This document shows, piece by piece, positions 34,571 to 42,527 of a stretch of DNA of 64,000 nt (the stretch's first letter is position 1; each line of letters starts with the position of its first letter). The position numbers and the translations under genes are program-made. Where the stretch lies: NCBI GenBank assembly GCA_002711995.1, contig PASN01000019.1, positions 186,001 through 250,000 of the forward strand, in the 5' to 3' direction. Origin of the DNA: Halobacteriovoraceae bacterium (GTDB taxonomy: Bacteria > Bdellovibrionota > Bacteriovoracia > Bacteriovoracales > Bacteriovoracaceae). The notes beneath the pieces were generated by a model, which was not told where the DNA came from, made no database searches, and saw only the letters and a list, made by a program, of their open reading frames with translations.

Positions 34571-35588
34571 AGCTTCTATCTTGAATGTTTTTTACCTCTA
34601 CAATAAAGTTTTCTTTTAGGTTTTCAAAAGTTGAAACCTGGACACTGCTTCTTATCAAACTTAATATGAATTGGTTCAAGTCTTGATGCCTATCCATTGA
34701 ACTTAGTGCCAATCCAATTAGTGAATCCTTCATGATGAAAGATTGCATGTTGTAGATGTCCACTTCCTTTCTTATGGTGTTAAGACTGTGGTACTCTCGC
34801 TGTCGATTATTGCTTGCCGGCCTGAAATGGGCCATCTTGTTTTTTTTAATTGTTTGTTCAATTCTCTCTTTGATTGGACCTAATTCCTTTGTTGGGAAAT
34901 TGTGCTTTTCAACGATGAAGTTCTTCTTCCATTGGCTGTTCTCCATGTAGGATTTTAAAGGGGAAAGGTACTCCTCGTTAGTTAGGAAGAGTAGTTTGTC
35001 GTCTTTTTTGAAAATTGACTTTTCTAAATTGCTTAAGAAGTTTTTTAAGTAGCTTTTCACAAACTGCTCTTTACGATCATTATTTCTATCTGGAAGAGAT
35101 TGGTTGTCGTACTCATCCACCTTGTCATCAATTAAAGAAAGATTGCTTTCTACCTCATTCAAATTGTCATTTTCAAAATTAAAAACCTTGGCCATATTCC
35201 TATTTATTACGATTGCTTTTATATCGCTTAGGTTATTTCTTAATAGGGGAAGAATGAAGGGATGTTGATTGATGCAGTACTGATCTTCAAAGTGACGATT
35301 CACCTTAATTGATATGATTTCATTTTCGAAAACATATAGAGCAATATTTACATCTTTTAGGCCGCTATCTAGTTGCAACTCATTTCCAGAAACAAGGTTG
35401 TCTTCAAGCAGTTTGTCTATTTTTGAAATGCTCTGCCCTGACTTCTCCAGTTCATTTTTACACTTTACGAAAAGACTACGAATCTTTTTAAGCGAATGGT
35501 CCACATCTTTTAGATTCAGAAAAGCACTAAGGACTGGTCCGCTGTTTTTTGAACTAATAGTAAGTATTCTTTCTAATTGTTTATTCAT
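34554..35588 (-). CDS. Possible baeRF-type (bacterial eRF1-like) protein
   Basis: A 344-residue cytoplasmic protein. The arrangement fits baeRF proteins, bacterial relatives of the archaeal/eukaryotic release factor eRF1: an N-terminal VLSAFLNLKDVD strand and helix, a central CINQHPFILPLLRNNLSDIKAIVINRNMAKVF block (domain 2 turn), and a C-terminal helix-rich region. The family is found next to ribosome-rescue or stress genes. No GGQ motif, which true release factors need, is seen. GGAA lies before the ATG. It converges with and overlaps the YihY fusion gene by 17 bases. The call is tentative. Confidence 0.45.
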   Translation of the reverse strand: MNKQLERILTISSKNSGPVLSAFLNLKDVDHSLKKIRSLFVKCKNELEKSGQSISKIDKLLEDNLVSGNELQLDSGLKDVNIALYVFENEIISIKVNRHFEDQYCINQHPFILPLLRNNLSDIKAIVINRNMAKVFNFENDNLNEVESNLSLIDDKVDEYDNQSLPDRNNDRKEQFVKSYLKNFLSNLEKSIFKKDDKLLFLTNEEYLSPLKSYMENSQWKKNFIVEKHNFPTKELGPIKERIEQTIKKNKMAHFRPASNNRQREYHSLNTIRKEVDIYNMQSFIMKDSLIGLALSSMDRHQDLNQFILSLIRSSVQVSTFENLKENFIVEVKNIQDRSFIAQA

Positions 35589-35602
35589 TCCATTTCCTTT
35601 GT

Positions 35603-36034
35603 TTATTCTGCCTGCAATGGCCTGTTCGCACTCTTTGTCAGTTTAACAAGTTCGCCATCTATATAGACTTCAGACGCCATAAGAACTGGCTGCTCACCAA
35701 TATCTCTCAATTGACCAACCACCTTTAATTTGGTTCTTCCTTCTTTTATTCGTACGAAATCGCTTGCGTCTCCAAGATCAATCGCTATGGGTTCTTTGGC
35801 CGCGTCTTTTCTTTTGAGAGTGACAATCATGCTCTCTTTTTCTGCTCCCGTGAAGCGAACGCGTTTTTTGGTATCCACAATGCCCTTTGCTTCAAAAAAG
35901 TTTTGTGTGTATTTGTTTGCGGTGATTGTGGTTGCGTCATGGCTTCGGACAAGTTTCCTTGCCTGTAGGTTAAAGCTGAGTGTAGCAATTGATAAAATGA
36001 CAAATAGAGATTTAAAGTTTAAATTTTTAAGCAT
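35603..36034 (-). CDS. Hypothetical periplasmic beta-strand-rich protein
   Basis: A 143-residue exported protein with a signal peptide ending LQA (residues about 1-25). The mature part is basic and strand-rich: AKGIVDTKKRVRFTGAEKESMIVTL, VRIKEGRTKLKVVGQL, VLMASEVYIDGELVKL. It has the look of a small OB/PRC-like barrel but no family is recognised. AGGAGGAAG precedes the ATG. It lies 14 bases upstream of the baeRF-like gene on the same strand and probably shares its mRNA. Confidence 0.55.
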   Translation of the reverse strand: MLKNLNFKSLFVILSIATLSFNLQARKLVRSHDATTITANKYTQNFFEAKGIVDTKKRVRFTGAEKESMIVTLKRKDAAKEPIAIDLGDASDFVRIKEGRTKLKVVGQLRDIGEQPVLMASEVYIDGELVKLTKSANRPLQAE

Positions 36035-36098
36035 TTCTTCCTCCTAAGGAGTTTAATCAAATCTTAGGAGGAAAGCTGCAACGAATGTGCCATATTGG

Positions 36099-36896
36099 CT
36101 ATGAGGGGCACTTAGTGAACTGGCCCTTATTGCGATTGTATGTCTTAAGTGCGCTTTTCATATTGCTTCTTAGCTTCTCAATTCTGCTTTGAGGGGCAGG
36201 GTGGGTGCTTAACCACTCTGGAGGAGCTGACTTGCTTTGATTTTTCATGATTTCCCAAAACTCAACCGCTGCTCTTGGGTTGAATCCCGCTTCTGCCATC
36301 AAGTCTAATCCTATTTTGTCCGCTTCACTTTCGTGCTTTCTTGAGTATGGCAGTAGTATTCCTAACTGAGCTCCCAGGCCTAAGGCTCCCAGAATCATCT
36401 GATTTTTTTGGGGACTACCCGAATCTAGAGCAATATCAGCTGCAACTAAGCCGCCTTGAACAATAAGGCTTTGACTAATTCTTTCGTTGCCATGACTGGC
36501 GAGAACATGGCCAACCTCGTGACCTATCACGGAAGCAATTTGATCATTTGATTGGGCCGCATTAATTAGGCCTGTATATACGCCTATATTTTTTCCTGGA
36601 GTGGCGAAAGCATTCACTGCTTCGCTGTCAAATACCTTAACATCCCACTCGCTGAAATTGTTGTTCTTTGACATGCTGGATACAATTCTCTCAGCTATGC
36701 ATTCAATACGTCTTTTTAAGGCCGGGTCATCGCTTAATTTTTGTTGTTTTTGCATTTGTTGAAAGGACTGATCTCCCATTTTTGCCAACTGATCTTCTGG
36801 AAGAAGGGTAAGCTGCCTTCTGCCTGTAGGAGATTGAGAACAGCCAACAAATACCGCCATAATTGGAATTATGTAAATTAAACGTCCTAATTTCAT
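36099..36896 (-). CDS. M48-family zinc metalloprotease lipoprotein
   Basis: A 265-residue lipoprotein (VFVGC, Cys19) with the M48 zinc-protease core. HExxH lies at residues 126-130 (VIGHEVGHVLASH), and the third zinc ligand Glu is in KHESEADKIGLDLM. The N-terminal NAFATPGKNIGVYTGL and C-terminal WLSTHPAPQSRIEKLR blocks match BepA/LoiP-type outer-membrane quality-control proteases. The family clears misassembled outer-membrane proteins. GAGGAGC precedes the ATG. It is not linked by overlap to its neighbours. Confidence 0.93.
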   Translation of the reverse strand: MKLGRLIYIIPIMAVFVGCSQSPTGRRQLTLLPEDQLAKMGDQSFQQMQKQQKLSDDPALKRRIECIAERIVSSMSKNNNFSEWDVKVFDSEAVNAFATPGKNIGVYTGLINAAQSNDQIASVIGHEVGHVLASHGNERISQSLIVQGGLVAADIALDSGSPQKNQMILGALGLGAQLGILLPYSRKHESEADKIGLDLMAEAGFNPRAAVEFWEIMKNQSKSAPPEWLSTHPAPQSRIEKLRSNMKSALKTYNRNKGQFTKCPS

Positions 36897-37076
36897 ATAT
36901 TGCTCCTCATAAAGTCTGTATTTGAAGCAGTGCTTCTTAAAATAATTATTTTAGGCCTTTTTCCCCATAAAAACAGTGAAGTATAGCTCGATTTCCATTG
37001 GGCACAACCTTAAGTTTCTTTGTATCAAAAAAATATACTTCTTTTTATGCTAGTGAGATGTTTAAATATTGTCACT

Positions 37077-37463
37077 ATGAGAAAGTTGATTTTAATAGAT
37101 GACAATAAAGATATACTCGCTATGTGGAAAATGTACTTGGAAAAGCATGGCTTTGACCTCTTGACTCTTGAATCGGGTAGTGATTTTGAGAGTTATTTTG
37201 AGTCAAACCCTAGCTTAGAGGGTATTGATTGTATTATCAGTGATGAGAGTCTTAAAGATGATTTGGGAACCAACCTCTATCAAATGGTTCTTGATAAAGG
37301 AATTAGCATTCCATTTATAATCATAAGTGGGTACTCTAGGGAGGAAATAGCTAGCAAGGTTAAATCTCCTGAGAAACTTCAAATCTTGAAAAAACCTATC
37401 TCCCTGCAAGACCTAAAAGACGTAATCGATCAAACTTTAGGCGGGGAAACTATAGTTTATTAA
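37077..37463 (+). CDS. Single-domain response regulator
   Basis: A 128-residue receiver without output domain. The acidic pocket is Asp8-Asp9 (LIDDNKD), the phosphorylation site Asp56 (CIISDESL) and the conserved Lys106-Pro in LKKPI. ATG 37077 opens the receiver fold exactly; an in-frame ATG at 37047 is possible and neither has a clear ribosome site. It may work with one of the DHp-only proteins or the hybrid kinase, but nothing links them by position. The stop overlaps the end of the convergent gene by 14 bases. Confidence 0.85.
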   Translation: MRKLILIDDNKDILAMWKMYLEKHGFDLLTLESGSDFESYFESNPSLEGIDCIISDESLKDDLGTNLYQMVLDKGISIPFIIISGYSREEIASKVKSPEKLQILKKPISLQDLKDVIDQTLGGETIVY

Positions 37464-38073
37464 CTATGTCCTCAATAATCTCGCCGATAGCATATGGAAC
37501 TGTGTATGGCCTGTCGGGATTGTTATAGTAAGAATGTTCAAAGCCGATTTTATGTAGCCACTCATGCATGGCATTGTTGGCAACCTCACCTAAGGTATAT
37601 TTGTTGAAGTACTTATCATTTACCCAAATCTCATTGGTGTTGGGATAAGTGTAGCCGACAGTATTTGTTTTGCTGTGATATAAAGTAAGCTTCAAATCCA
37701 TCTCAAAGTCTTCAATGGGAGATAAGTCTTCAACCCCCCTCAAAATGTGGTCATAAACTTCTTGATTGGTCATACCTTTGCTTTTGTAAAAGCGTCTTTG
37801 GCCTTTATAAATATGATTAAGCACAGCTTGTTTGAATTCTTCTGATTTCACTGCAATCTTGAGTTTCTCAAGGGCAAGTTCCATTTTTGCCTCTTGTTCT
37901 TCGCTGAAACCATTTAGCTGGTAAGATATTTGAAACTTGTCTAGGAGATTGTTGCCGTTGTTTTTGAGCTTTTTACTTTTTTTGCTTTTATTGCTTTGAG
38001 GCTTGAATGTGTTGTTTTGACGTGCTTTTAGGTTTAAAGACAATAAAACTAAAAAAAGGGTCAGAAATCTCAA
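37450..38073 (-). CDS. Small secreted protein with a metzincin zinc motif
   Basis: A 207-residue exported protein. The signal peptide is residues 1-18 (FLTLFLVLLSLNLKA). A basic linker (residues 24-41, KSKKSKKLKN) follows. Residues 170-180 read HEWLHKIGFEH, the exact metzincin pattern HExxHxxGxxH, so zinc-peptidase activity is likely. No Met-turn is obvious after it, and the protein stops 27 residues later, earlier than usual. The start is TTG 38073 with GGAGG five bases upstream. No known subfamily recognised. Confidence 0.65.
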   Translation of the reverse strand: MRFLTLFLVLLSLNLKARQNNTFKPQSNKSKKSKKLKNNGNNLLDKFQISYQLNGFSEEQEAKMELALEKLKIAVKSEEFKQAVLNHIYKGQRRFYKSKGMTNQEVYDHILRGVEDLSPIEDFEMDLKLTLYHSKTNTVGYTYPNTNEIWVNDKYFNKYTLGEVANNAMHEWLHKIGFEHSYYNNPDRPYTVPYAIGEIIEDIVNKL

Positions 38074-38162
38074 ATAATCCTCCTGCGTGGTAAATTTGAT
38101 ACACTTATATTGTTAAAAAACTTTTACAAATATTCCATGCCTAATTTAAAGGAAATGGAAAA

Positions 38163-38324
38163 ATGCCAAGATATCGAACGCTTAAAATTCCGACTGGAAG
38201 GGTTTGTAGGGCGTTTTTGAATCCATGGTCGTGTCCAGTCGTTTACGACGTTTGTAAAGTATCCTTCGATAAGTGTGTTAAAAATTATTTACAATCTTTG
38301 TACTGTCCCTTCACTTTTTTTTGA
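38163..38324 (+). CDS. Possible small cysteine-rich protein (53 residues)
   Basis: In the 297-base spacer before the MerR-type gene an ATG at 38163 opens a frame with five Cys (KIPTGRVCRAF, WSCPVVYDVCKVSFDKC, LYCPF). GGAAATGG upstream is a weak ribosome site. The Cys spacing is regular enough to note, but the frame overlaps the expected promoter region of the next gene. It may be only chance. Confidence 0.22.
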   Translation: MPRYRTLKIPTGRVCRAFLNPWSCPVVYDVCKVSFDKCVKNYLQSLYCPFTFF

Positions 38325-38370
38325 ACATCCTTTGTTAGGTTAGACGCAACTTAAGAACTAGGAGAAAGAA

Positions 38371-39291
38371 ATGGAAGAAAATTATCGTTACGGAATTCAG
38401 TTTGTGTCAAAGATTACTGGTATCAACTCCCACACTGTTAGAGCTTGGGAAAATCGATACAATGCCATTACGCCTATGAGAGATAAAAACAAGAGAAGGC
38501 TCTATTCAAATGAACAAATCAAGAGGCTCAAAGCGCTCAAAGGTTTGGTTGATTTTGGAAACAGTATTTCCGATATCGCCGGCCTACACGACGAAGAATT
38601 GTTGAACATGTTGGATAAGTTTGTGCCTTCCACAAAGCAAAAGATCCAAAAAGAAAACGAAATAGACACCAATGAAGTTCTTCACAACTGTAAAATGGGA
38701 ATTCAGTGGAAAAAACTGGGCATTTTAGAGCATGAGATTAATAAGACCTATGATCTAGACTCAAATATACTTATTGAAAAAATTGTTCAGCCTTTAATGG
38801 AACACATTCAAGAAAATAAGAAAAACATTAATGATGACTACTTTACAAATATGGTTGCCACAACCATCAATGATGCATTAATGACTAAATACTTCAAGGA
38901 TATGAACAATACTTATGAAAATAAGATGGTTGTTTGTTCTGTAGGAAACAACTTTGCTCAAAACTTAGCTCTTCAAACAGCGCTTCTTTCACAGAGCATG
39001 GGGATTGGGGTCAAGCTTGCCTTGAACTGCCATGACCTAAAATTCTTAAACTACATGGCAAAGCAAAATGATGTTAAAAAGATCTTTATATCTGTAGGTT
39101 ACGACGTAAATGGCAATAGAAACATGTACGAGCAAATTTATCAAAAGTTCTACAGAAACCTTACAGAGTCAATTGATCTTGGCGTGGGTGTTATCTTAGG
39201 CTCTTACGACAATGTTAACTTCCAAGCAATTGAGAACTTTAAGCAACTGCGAAGCGCAGGACTGTTAAAGAAAGAGCTAATGCACGTATAA
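38371..39291 (+). CDS. MerR-family regulator with a CarH/LitR-like C-terminal domain
   Basis: A 306-residue regulator. Residues about 5-75 form a MerR winged helix (FVSKITGINSHTVRAWENRYNAI, RRLYSNEQIKRLKALKGLV). The C-terminal part has a helical bundle (IVQPLMEHIQENKKN) and a Rossmann-like domain (MVVCSVGNNFAQNLALQTALLSQSMGIGVKL, GVGVILGSYDNVNF) laid out as in B12-binding CarH/LitR photoreceptors. The DxHxxG cobalamin motif and the usual Trp..Gly sensor residues are absent, so it probably senses something else or nothing. GGAG lies before the ATG. A hairpin follows. Confidence 0.72.
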   Translation: MEENYRYGIQFVSKITGINSHTVRAWENRYNAITPMRDKNKRRLYSNEQIKRLKALKGLVDFGNSISDIAGLHDEELLNMLDKFVPSTKQKIQKENEIDTNEVLHNCKMGIQWKKLGILEHEINKTYDLDSNILIEKIVQPLMEHIQENKKNINDDYFTNMVATTINDALMTKYFKDMNNTYENKMVVCSVGNNFAQNLALQTALLSQSMGIGVKLALNCHDLKFLNYMAKQNDVKKIFISVGYDVNGNRNMYEQIYQKFYRNLTESIDLGVGVILGSYDNVNFQAIENFKQLRSAGLLKKELMHV

Positions 39292-39296
39292 ATAAT

Positions 39297-39314
39297 GCGG
39301 GCCTTAGGGCCCGC
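39297..39314. terminator. GC-rich hairpin between the MerR-type and GT2 genes
   Basis: GCGGGCC and GGCCCGC arms around TTAG lie between two convergent genes; the T-tracts on either strand are poor. Confidence 0.5.
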
Positions 39315-39347
39315 TCATTTACCTTCCAAAGTTTACTTTATTAGAGA

Positions 39348-40127
39348 TTACATTCTTTCTAAGGTTCCCGAGTATTCATTCAGATGAATAAGCCCTTTCC
39401 TTTTTAGAGCCTTTAATGACTCCACAGACGGAAAGCATCCCCATTTAGAATAGAATAACGCTGAAGATTCTATCAACTTGTCCAAATCCATATTCTGATG
39501 TTTAGATCTTTCTTTTATTAAGTAGGTCCACGTTTCTTTTGACACAGCAGTCTTAATACCCTTTGCTTCTGTTTGCATGAAAAAATCAATTTCCGCGCTG
39601 TTGCCTAAAAAACGCTCCTCAAATCCTTCCATCTCAATGTAAAGAGATTTAAGCATGGCAAAGTTACCGTTAGTAAGAGTTTTAACGCCAGTGTTCATTT
39701 TTACTTTTTGGCTATTATCCTTTAGGGAGCTGTAACTCCAATTTTTTCTAGGTCTTTTTATCAATTCATTACATTCACCTGTGACTATTAATCTGGGAGA
39801 CATTGTTAACAGCTCCTCTACGCTCTTGAACAATTCGGGTGTAGGTATGTGGTTAGGATCAATGAACACCACCGCCTCTCCTTGTGCCATAGTGAAGCCT
39901 ATATTTTTTGCCTGGGCCAACGGAAGACTTGTACATGGTCGTTGAAGATAGAAAACTTTGGTTGAAAATGGCAGGGCTTCTCCTAGCACATCCTGAGGGT
40001 CTTCTTCACCCATGGCCACTATAATCAGCTCATCACTAAACTTGGATTTTATTAGGCCTTTGATTAAGTGTTCAATGTTTTTGTTTTGATTGAATGTATG
40101 AGTTACCACGCTGGTAGATGCGATCAT
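39348..40127 (-). CDS. GT2-type glycosyltransferase-like protein
   Basis: A 259-residue protein of GT-A type. The N-terminus SVVTHTFNQNKNIEHLIKGL, ELIIVAMGE, AQAKNIGFTMAQGEAVVFIDPNHIPTPEL (acidic DxN in place of DxD) and GFEERFLGNSAEIDFFMQ match GT2 donors. ATG 40127 is chosen because AAGGAG lies nine bases upstream; ATG 40148 overlaps that site. It is a lone gene; the acceptor is unknown. The DxD change could reduce activity. Confidence 0.72.
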   Translation of the reverse strand: MIASTSVVTHTFNQNKNIEHLIKGLIKSKFSDELIIVAMGEEDPQDVLGEALPFSTKVFYLQRPCTSLPLAQAKNIGFTMAQGEAVVFIDPNHIPTPELFKSVEELLTMSPRLIVTGECNELIKRPRKNWSYSSLKDNSQKVKMNTGVKTLTNGNFAMLKSLYIEMEGFEERFLGNSAEIDFFMQTEAKGIKTAVSKETWTYLIKERSKHQNMDLDKLIESSALFYSKWGCFPSVESLKALKRKGLIHLNEYSGTLERM

Positions 40128-40346
40128 GTTGGAGCTCCTTGAGTCCAACTTAATATGATTTTAGAAAAGAATCATTTTCTTGTTCTGATAAAATGTAAAA
40201 ATATATATACAAATTAAGTTGATAAAAAACCGTATGAATCTGGCATTGATTGTGAATCATTTCTGTTGAAGGTTTGCCTAATCGTTGAACATTACTGTTT
40301 TTTAATTGTTGGTATAAAATGGGTGATGTTCAGGAGGAATTCTTTT

Positions 40347-40838
40347 ATGGAAATAGGATTGAAAGCTTTTTACGGCCGTCCAAAACAAGCTAGAACGGCA
40401 ATGGAAATACTTAAACGCAAAGGGATACATGTAACCCACATCAACTACTACAAAAAGAAGTGGGGGAATGTTGAAAACTTTAACGCCAGAGGCGATGTTA
40501 CCAGGAAAGTTGGTAGAAATTTGATTTATGGCGCGGTCGCTGGATTTGTTTTGGGTGCCATTATAGGTTTTGCTCTTTTGGCCACTGAATCCATAAGCAC
40601 GTTTCAGGATATGAGCTTCTGGCAAACAGTTATCGCTATAGGAGCTATAGGAGCCTTCACTGTTCCCGCTTTCTCAACGGCGCTTGCAGTTGTCTTTAGT
40701 GAAGATAAAGTCGATGTGGATGAATCTGATTTTAACGATGATCAGGTTGTTGTTGACTTCCATATTGAATTGGAAGAAAAAGATAAGGCTGAAACTCTTC
40801 TCAAGCAGACTGGAGCTCATAATATTATTTTTGAGTAA
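40347..40838 (+). CDS. Membrane protein with two small soluble modules around a glycine-zipper core
   Basis: A 163-residue protein. Soluble N-terminal module (GLKAFYGRPKQARTAMEILKRKGIHVTHI) and C-terminal module (VVVDFHIELEEKDKAETLLKQTGAHNI) both look like small ferredoxin-like strands and helices; between them are two helices (LIYGAVAGFVLGAIIGFALLA, TVIAIGAIGAFTVPAFSTALAVVF). The layout matches the YflT/DUF1269-type stress proteins. ATG 40347 follows AGGAGG; longer frames upstream lack it. Function unknown. The DUF4112 gene follows. Confidence 0.6.
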   Translation: MEIGLKAFYGRPKQARTAMEILKRKGIHVTHINYYKKKWGNVENFNARGDVTRKVGRNLIYGAVAGFVLGAIIGFALLATESISTFQDMSFWQTVIAIGAIGAFTVPAFSTALAVVFSEDKVDVDESDFNDDQVVVDFHIELEEKDKAETLLKQTGAHNIIFE

Positions 40839-40898
40839 AGGTGGGTAGGTATAAATAAATCAAAGGACTTAAAGGACGTTCGATTTTACTCAAAACTT

Positions 40899-41297
40899 TT
40901 GGACTCAAAATTCTCAATTGGTCCAATAAGGTTTGGGTTGGACTCTATAATAGGTCTTATTCCTGGAGTTGGGGACAGCGTCGGAGCTGCCCTTTCAAGC
41001 TACATAATCTTCAAGGCCTGGTCACTAAATGTGTCAGGCGCAACACTGGGGCGTATGGTCCTTAATACAGCCATTGATAGCATTGTTGGAGCGATTCCAA
41101 TCGTTGGGGACTTGTTTGATGTGGCATGGAAAGCGAACACAAAAAACTTGGCCCTTTTGGAAAAAGAGATGAGGTCGCCAAAAAAAGCTCGAAGGAAGTC
41201 CTATCTTTGGTTATTAATCGTTTTGATCTCGGTAGCTGGATTATTATATTTATGTATTTACCTGCCACTTTCGATTTTAGCAGACCACTGCTGTTAA
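40899..41297 (+). CDS. DUF4112 membrane protein with unclear start
   Basis: The product matches DUF4112: DSKFSIGPIRFGLDSIIGLIPGVGDSVGAAL and MVLNTAIDSIVGAIPIVGDLFDVAWKANTKNLALL. A C-terminal helix (LWLLIVLISVAGLLYLCIYLP) follows. The conserved frame is open upstream of TTG 40899 to 40839 and includes DVRFYSKLL, which belongs to the family's N-terminus, but there is no ATG, GTG or TTG there. ATA at 40851 preceded by GGTGGGTAGG could be a mutated ATG. TTG 40899 would lose about 16 residues of the domain. Function unknown. Confidence 0.7.
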   Translation: MDSKFSIGPIRFGLDSIIGLIPGVGDSVGAALSSYIIFKAWSLNVSGATLGRMVLNTAIDSIVGAIPIVGDLFDVAWKANTKNLALLEKEMRSPKKARRKSYLWLLIVLISVAGLLYLCIYLPLSILADHCC

Positions 41298-41746
41298 TGA
41301 TCCCTCTTTAAGAGCTTTCTAAGATCAGAGGGCAAAGAGGAAAGGACCTTGTCCGGAGAGTTTGCGCTCTTATCACTGTTCCAGTTTTCTACTTGTGCCC
41401 AAAAGATTTTTGGAAACTTGATGGAATCACTTACTCTGCCAGTATAGTTAAATATATGATTTTTAATCTGTCTCGCATTTAAAGACCTGTCAGGCCTGGC
41501 CAACTCTAAGGTTTCACACTCTCTTTTTAAACCTTCGGGTAGTAGCTGACGGAAAGGCCTGGATTTTTCTGAGGGAAGTAGCTGAGTAATGTCTTTAGTA
41601 ATCAACCTCACCAGTTTTTGACTCAAGTTCGTAGGCAGTTGCGCCTTGCGGGCAATACTCTTTATGAATGAGTGCGTCTCATCGTAAATTTTGTCATGAT
41701 GTGGAGCACTGTAGTGCAAAATTCCATGCTGTTCAAAGTTACCCAT
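41294..41746 (-). CDS. Hypothetical protein, possibly DUF2267-like
   Basis: A 150-residue soluble protein with helical patterns: YDETHSFIKSIARKAQLPTNLSQKLVRLITKDITQLLPSEKSRPFRQLLPEGLKR. This pattern of short helices, and LLP..LRKLL near the end, recall the DUF2267 family, but the match is weak. GGAGG lies just before the ATG. It is convergent with the DUF4112 gene and divergent from the ExbB-like gene. Function unknown. Confidence 0.5.
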   Translation of the reverse strand: MGNFEQHGILHYSAPHHDKIYDETHSFIKSIARKAQLPTNLSQKLVRLITKDITQLLPSEKSRPFRQLLPEGLKRECETLELARPDRSLNARQIKNHIFNYTGRVSDSIKFPKIFWAQVENWNSDKSANSPDKVLSSLPSDLRKLLKRDH

Positions 41747-41873
41747 ATATCCTCCAAATTAGTGAAACTACTAAGCAAACTAGAGACCAGCATGTGATAA
41801 AAATTGCTTAATTGCGCAAAGTCTATCGAGACACTAACATTTATTAATAAATTAAAATTCCACGAGGCCGATT

Positions 41874-42527
41874 TTGGATGCAAACATTGTACAGAGCTTA
41901 TTCAGTGTATTAACGGACAACATTTTCTTGATTATCTATGGATTTGCAGTTGTTGAAATCTATTTGGTTGGTTCAATATTTTTTATGCTTAAAGGGCATG
42001 AGTCCAAATTGCTAGATGTGGCCGACAATCTTTTGAAAGGTTTTTCAGACGCTCCTGATAGAGACTCGTCCCAAAGTGCTCATGAAAAAATACAAGCAGC
42101 TCTCCAGTTTATAAACACCAAGATCGCAAATGATAGAAGCTTTAGATATGCCTTCAGAAAAAATGCTCAAAAGGTTAATGAAAGACAATTTTACAACAGA
42201 ACTTATAAAATCGAGATGTTTACAAGTGTGATGTCCACACTGGTTCAAATCTTTCCCCTTTTGGGAATTCTTGGAACAATTTTGGCGATTGCCCAGACTG
42301 CTTTTCAGTCAGGAGCTCAAATTGATGTGACTTCCTTGTCGAGTGCCTTTGTTTTGGCCATGGACACAACTATCCTTGGAATAACCTTCTCAATCTTATT
42401 CATGGTTGTGGAGAGTGCATTTAGTCCGAAAATTGAAAGAGTCATTGTTGAGTCTGAAGAGTATCGAAATATCCTTTCAAATATATATTTAGACAACGAA
42501 AGCGCGCCATTAGAGCAGGCCCAATGA
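41874..42527 (+). CDS. MotA/TolQ/ExbB-type proton channel subunit
   Basis: A 217-residue membrane protein with three helices (about 15-38, 118-142 and 162-185). The block MFTSVMSTLVQIFPLLGILGTILAIAQTAFQ and SSAFVLAMDTTILGITFSILFMVVE matches the conserved part of ExbB/TolQ/MotA, which form ion-driven motors with ExbD/TolR/MotB partners. Length is typical of ExbB. It overlaps the ExbD-like gene by 4 bases. GAGG lies well upstream of the ATG. No TonB or TolA gene is near, so the output of this motor is not TonB-like by position. Confidence 0.8.
   Translation: MDANIVQSLFSVLTDNIFLIIYGFAVVEIYLVGSIFFMLKGHESKLLDVADNLLKGFSDAPDRDSSQSAHEKIQAALQFINTKIANDRSFRYAFRKNAQKVNERQFYNRTYKIEMFTSVMSTLVQIFPLLGILGTILAIAQTAFQSGAQIDVTSLSSAFVLAMDTTILGITFSILFMVVESAFSPKIERVIVESEEYRNILSNIYLDNESAPLEQAQ

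Noticed and set aside
36085-36100. GCCATATTGGC repeat near the M48 gene end as an operator like the one at 48692
   Set aside because: It is short, sits at the 3' end of a gene rather than upstream of one, and has only one copy.
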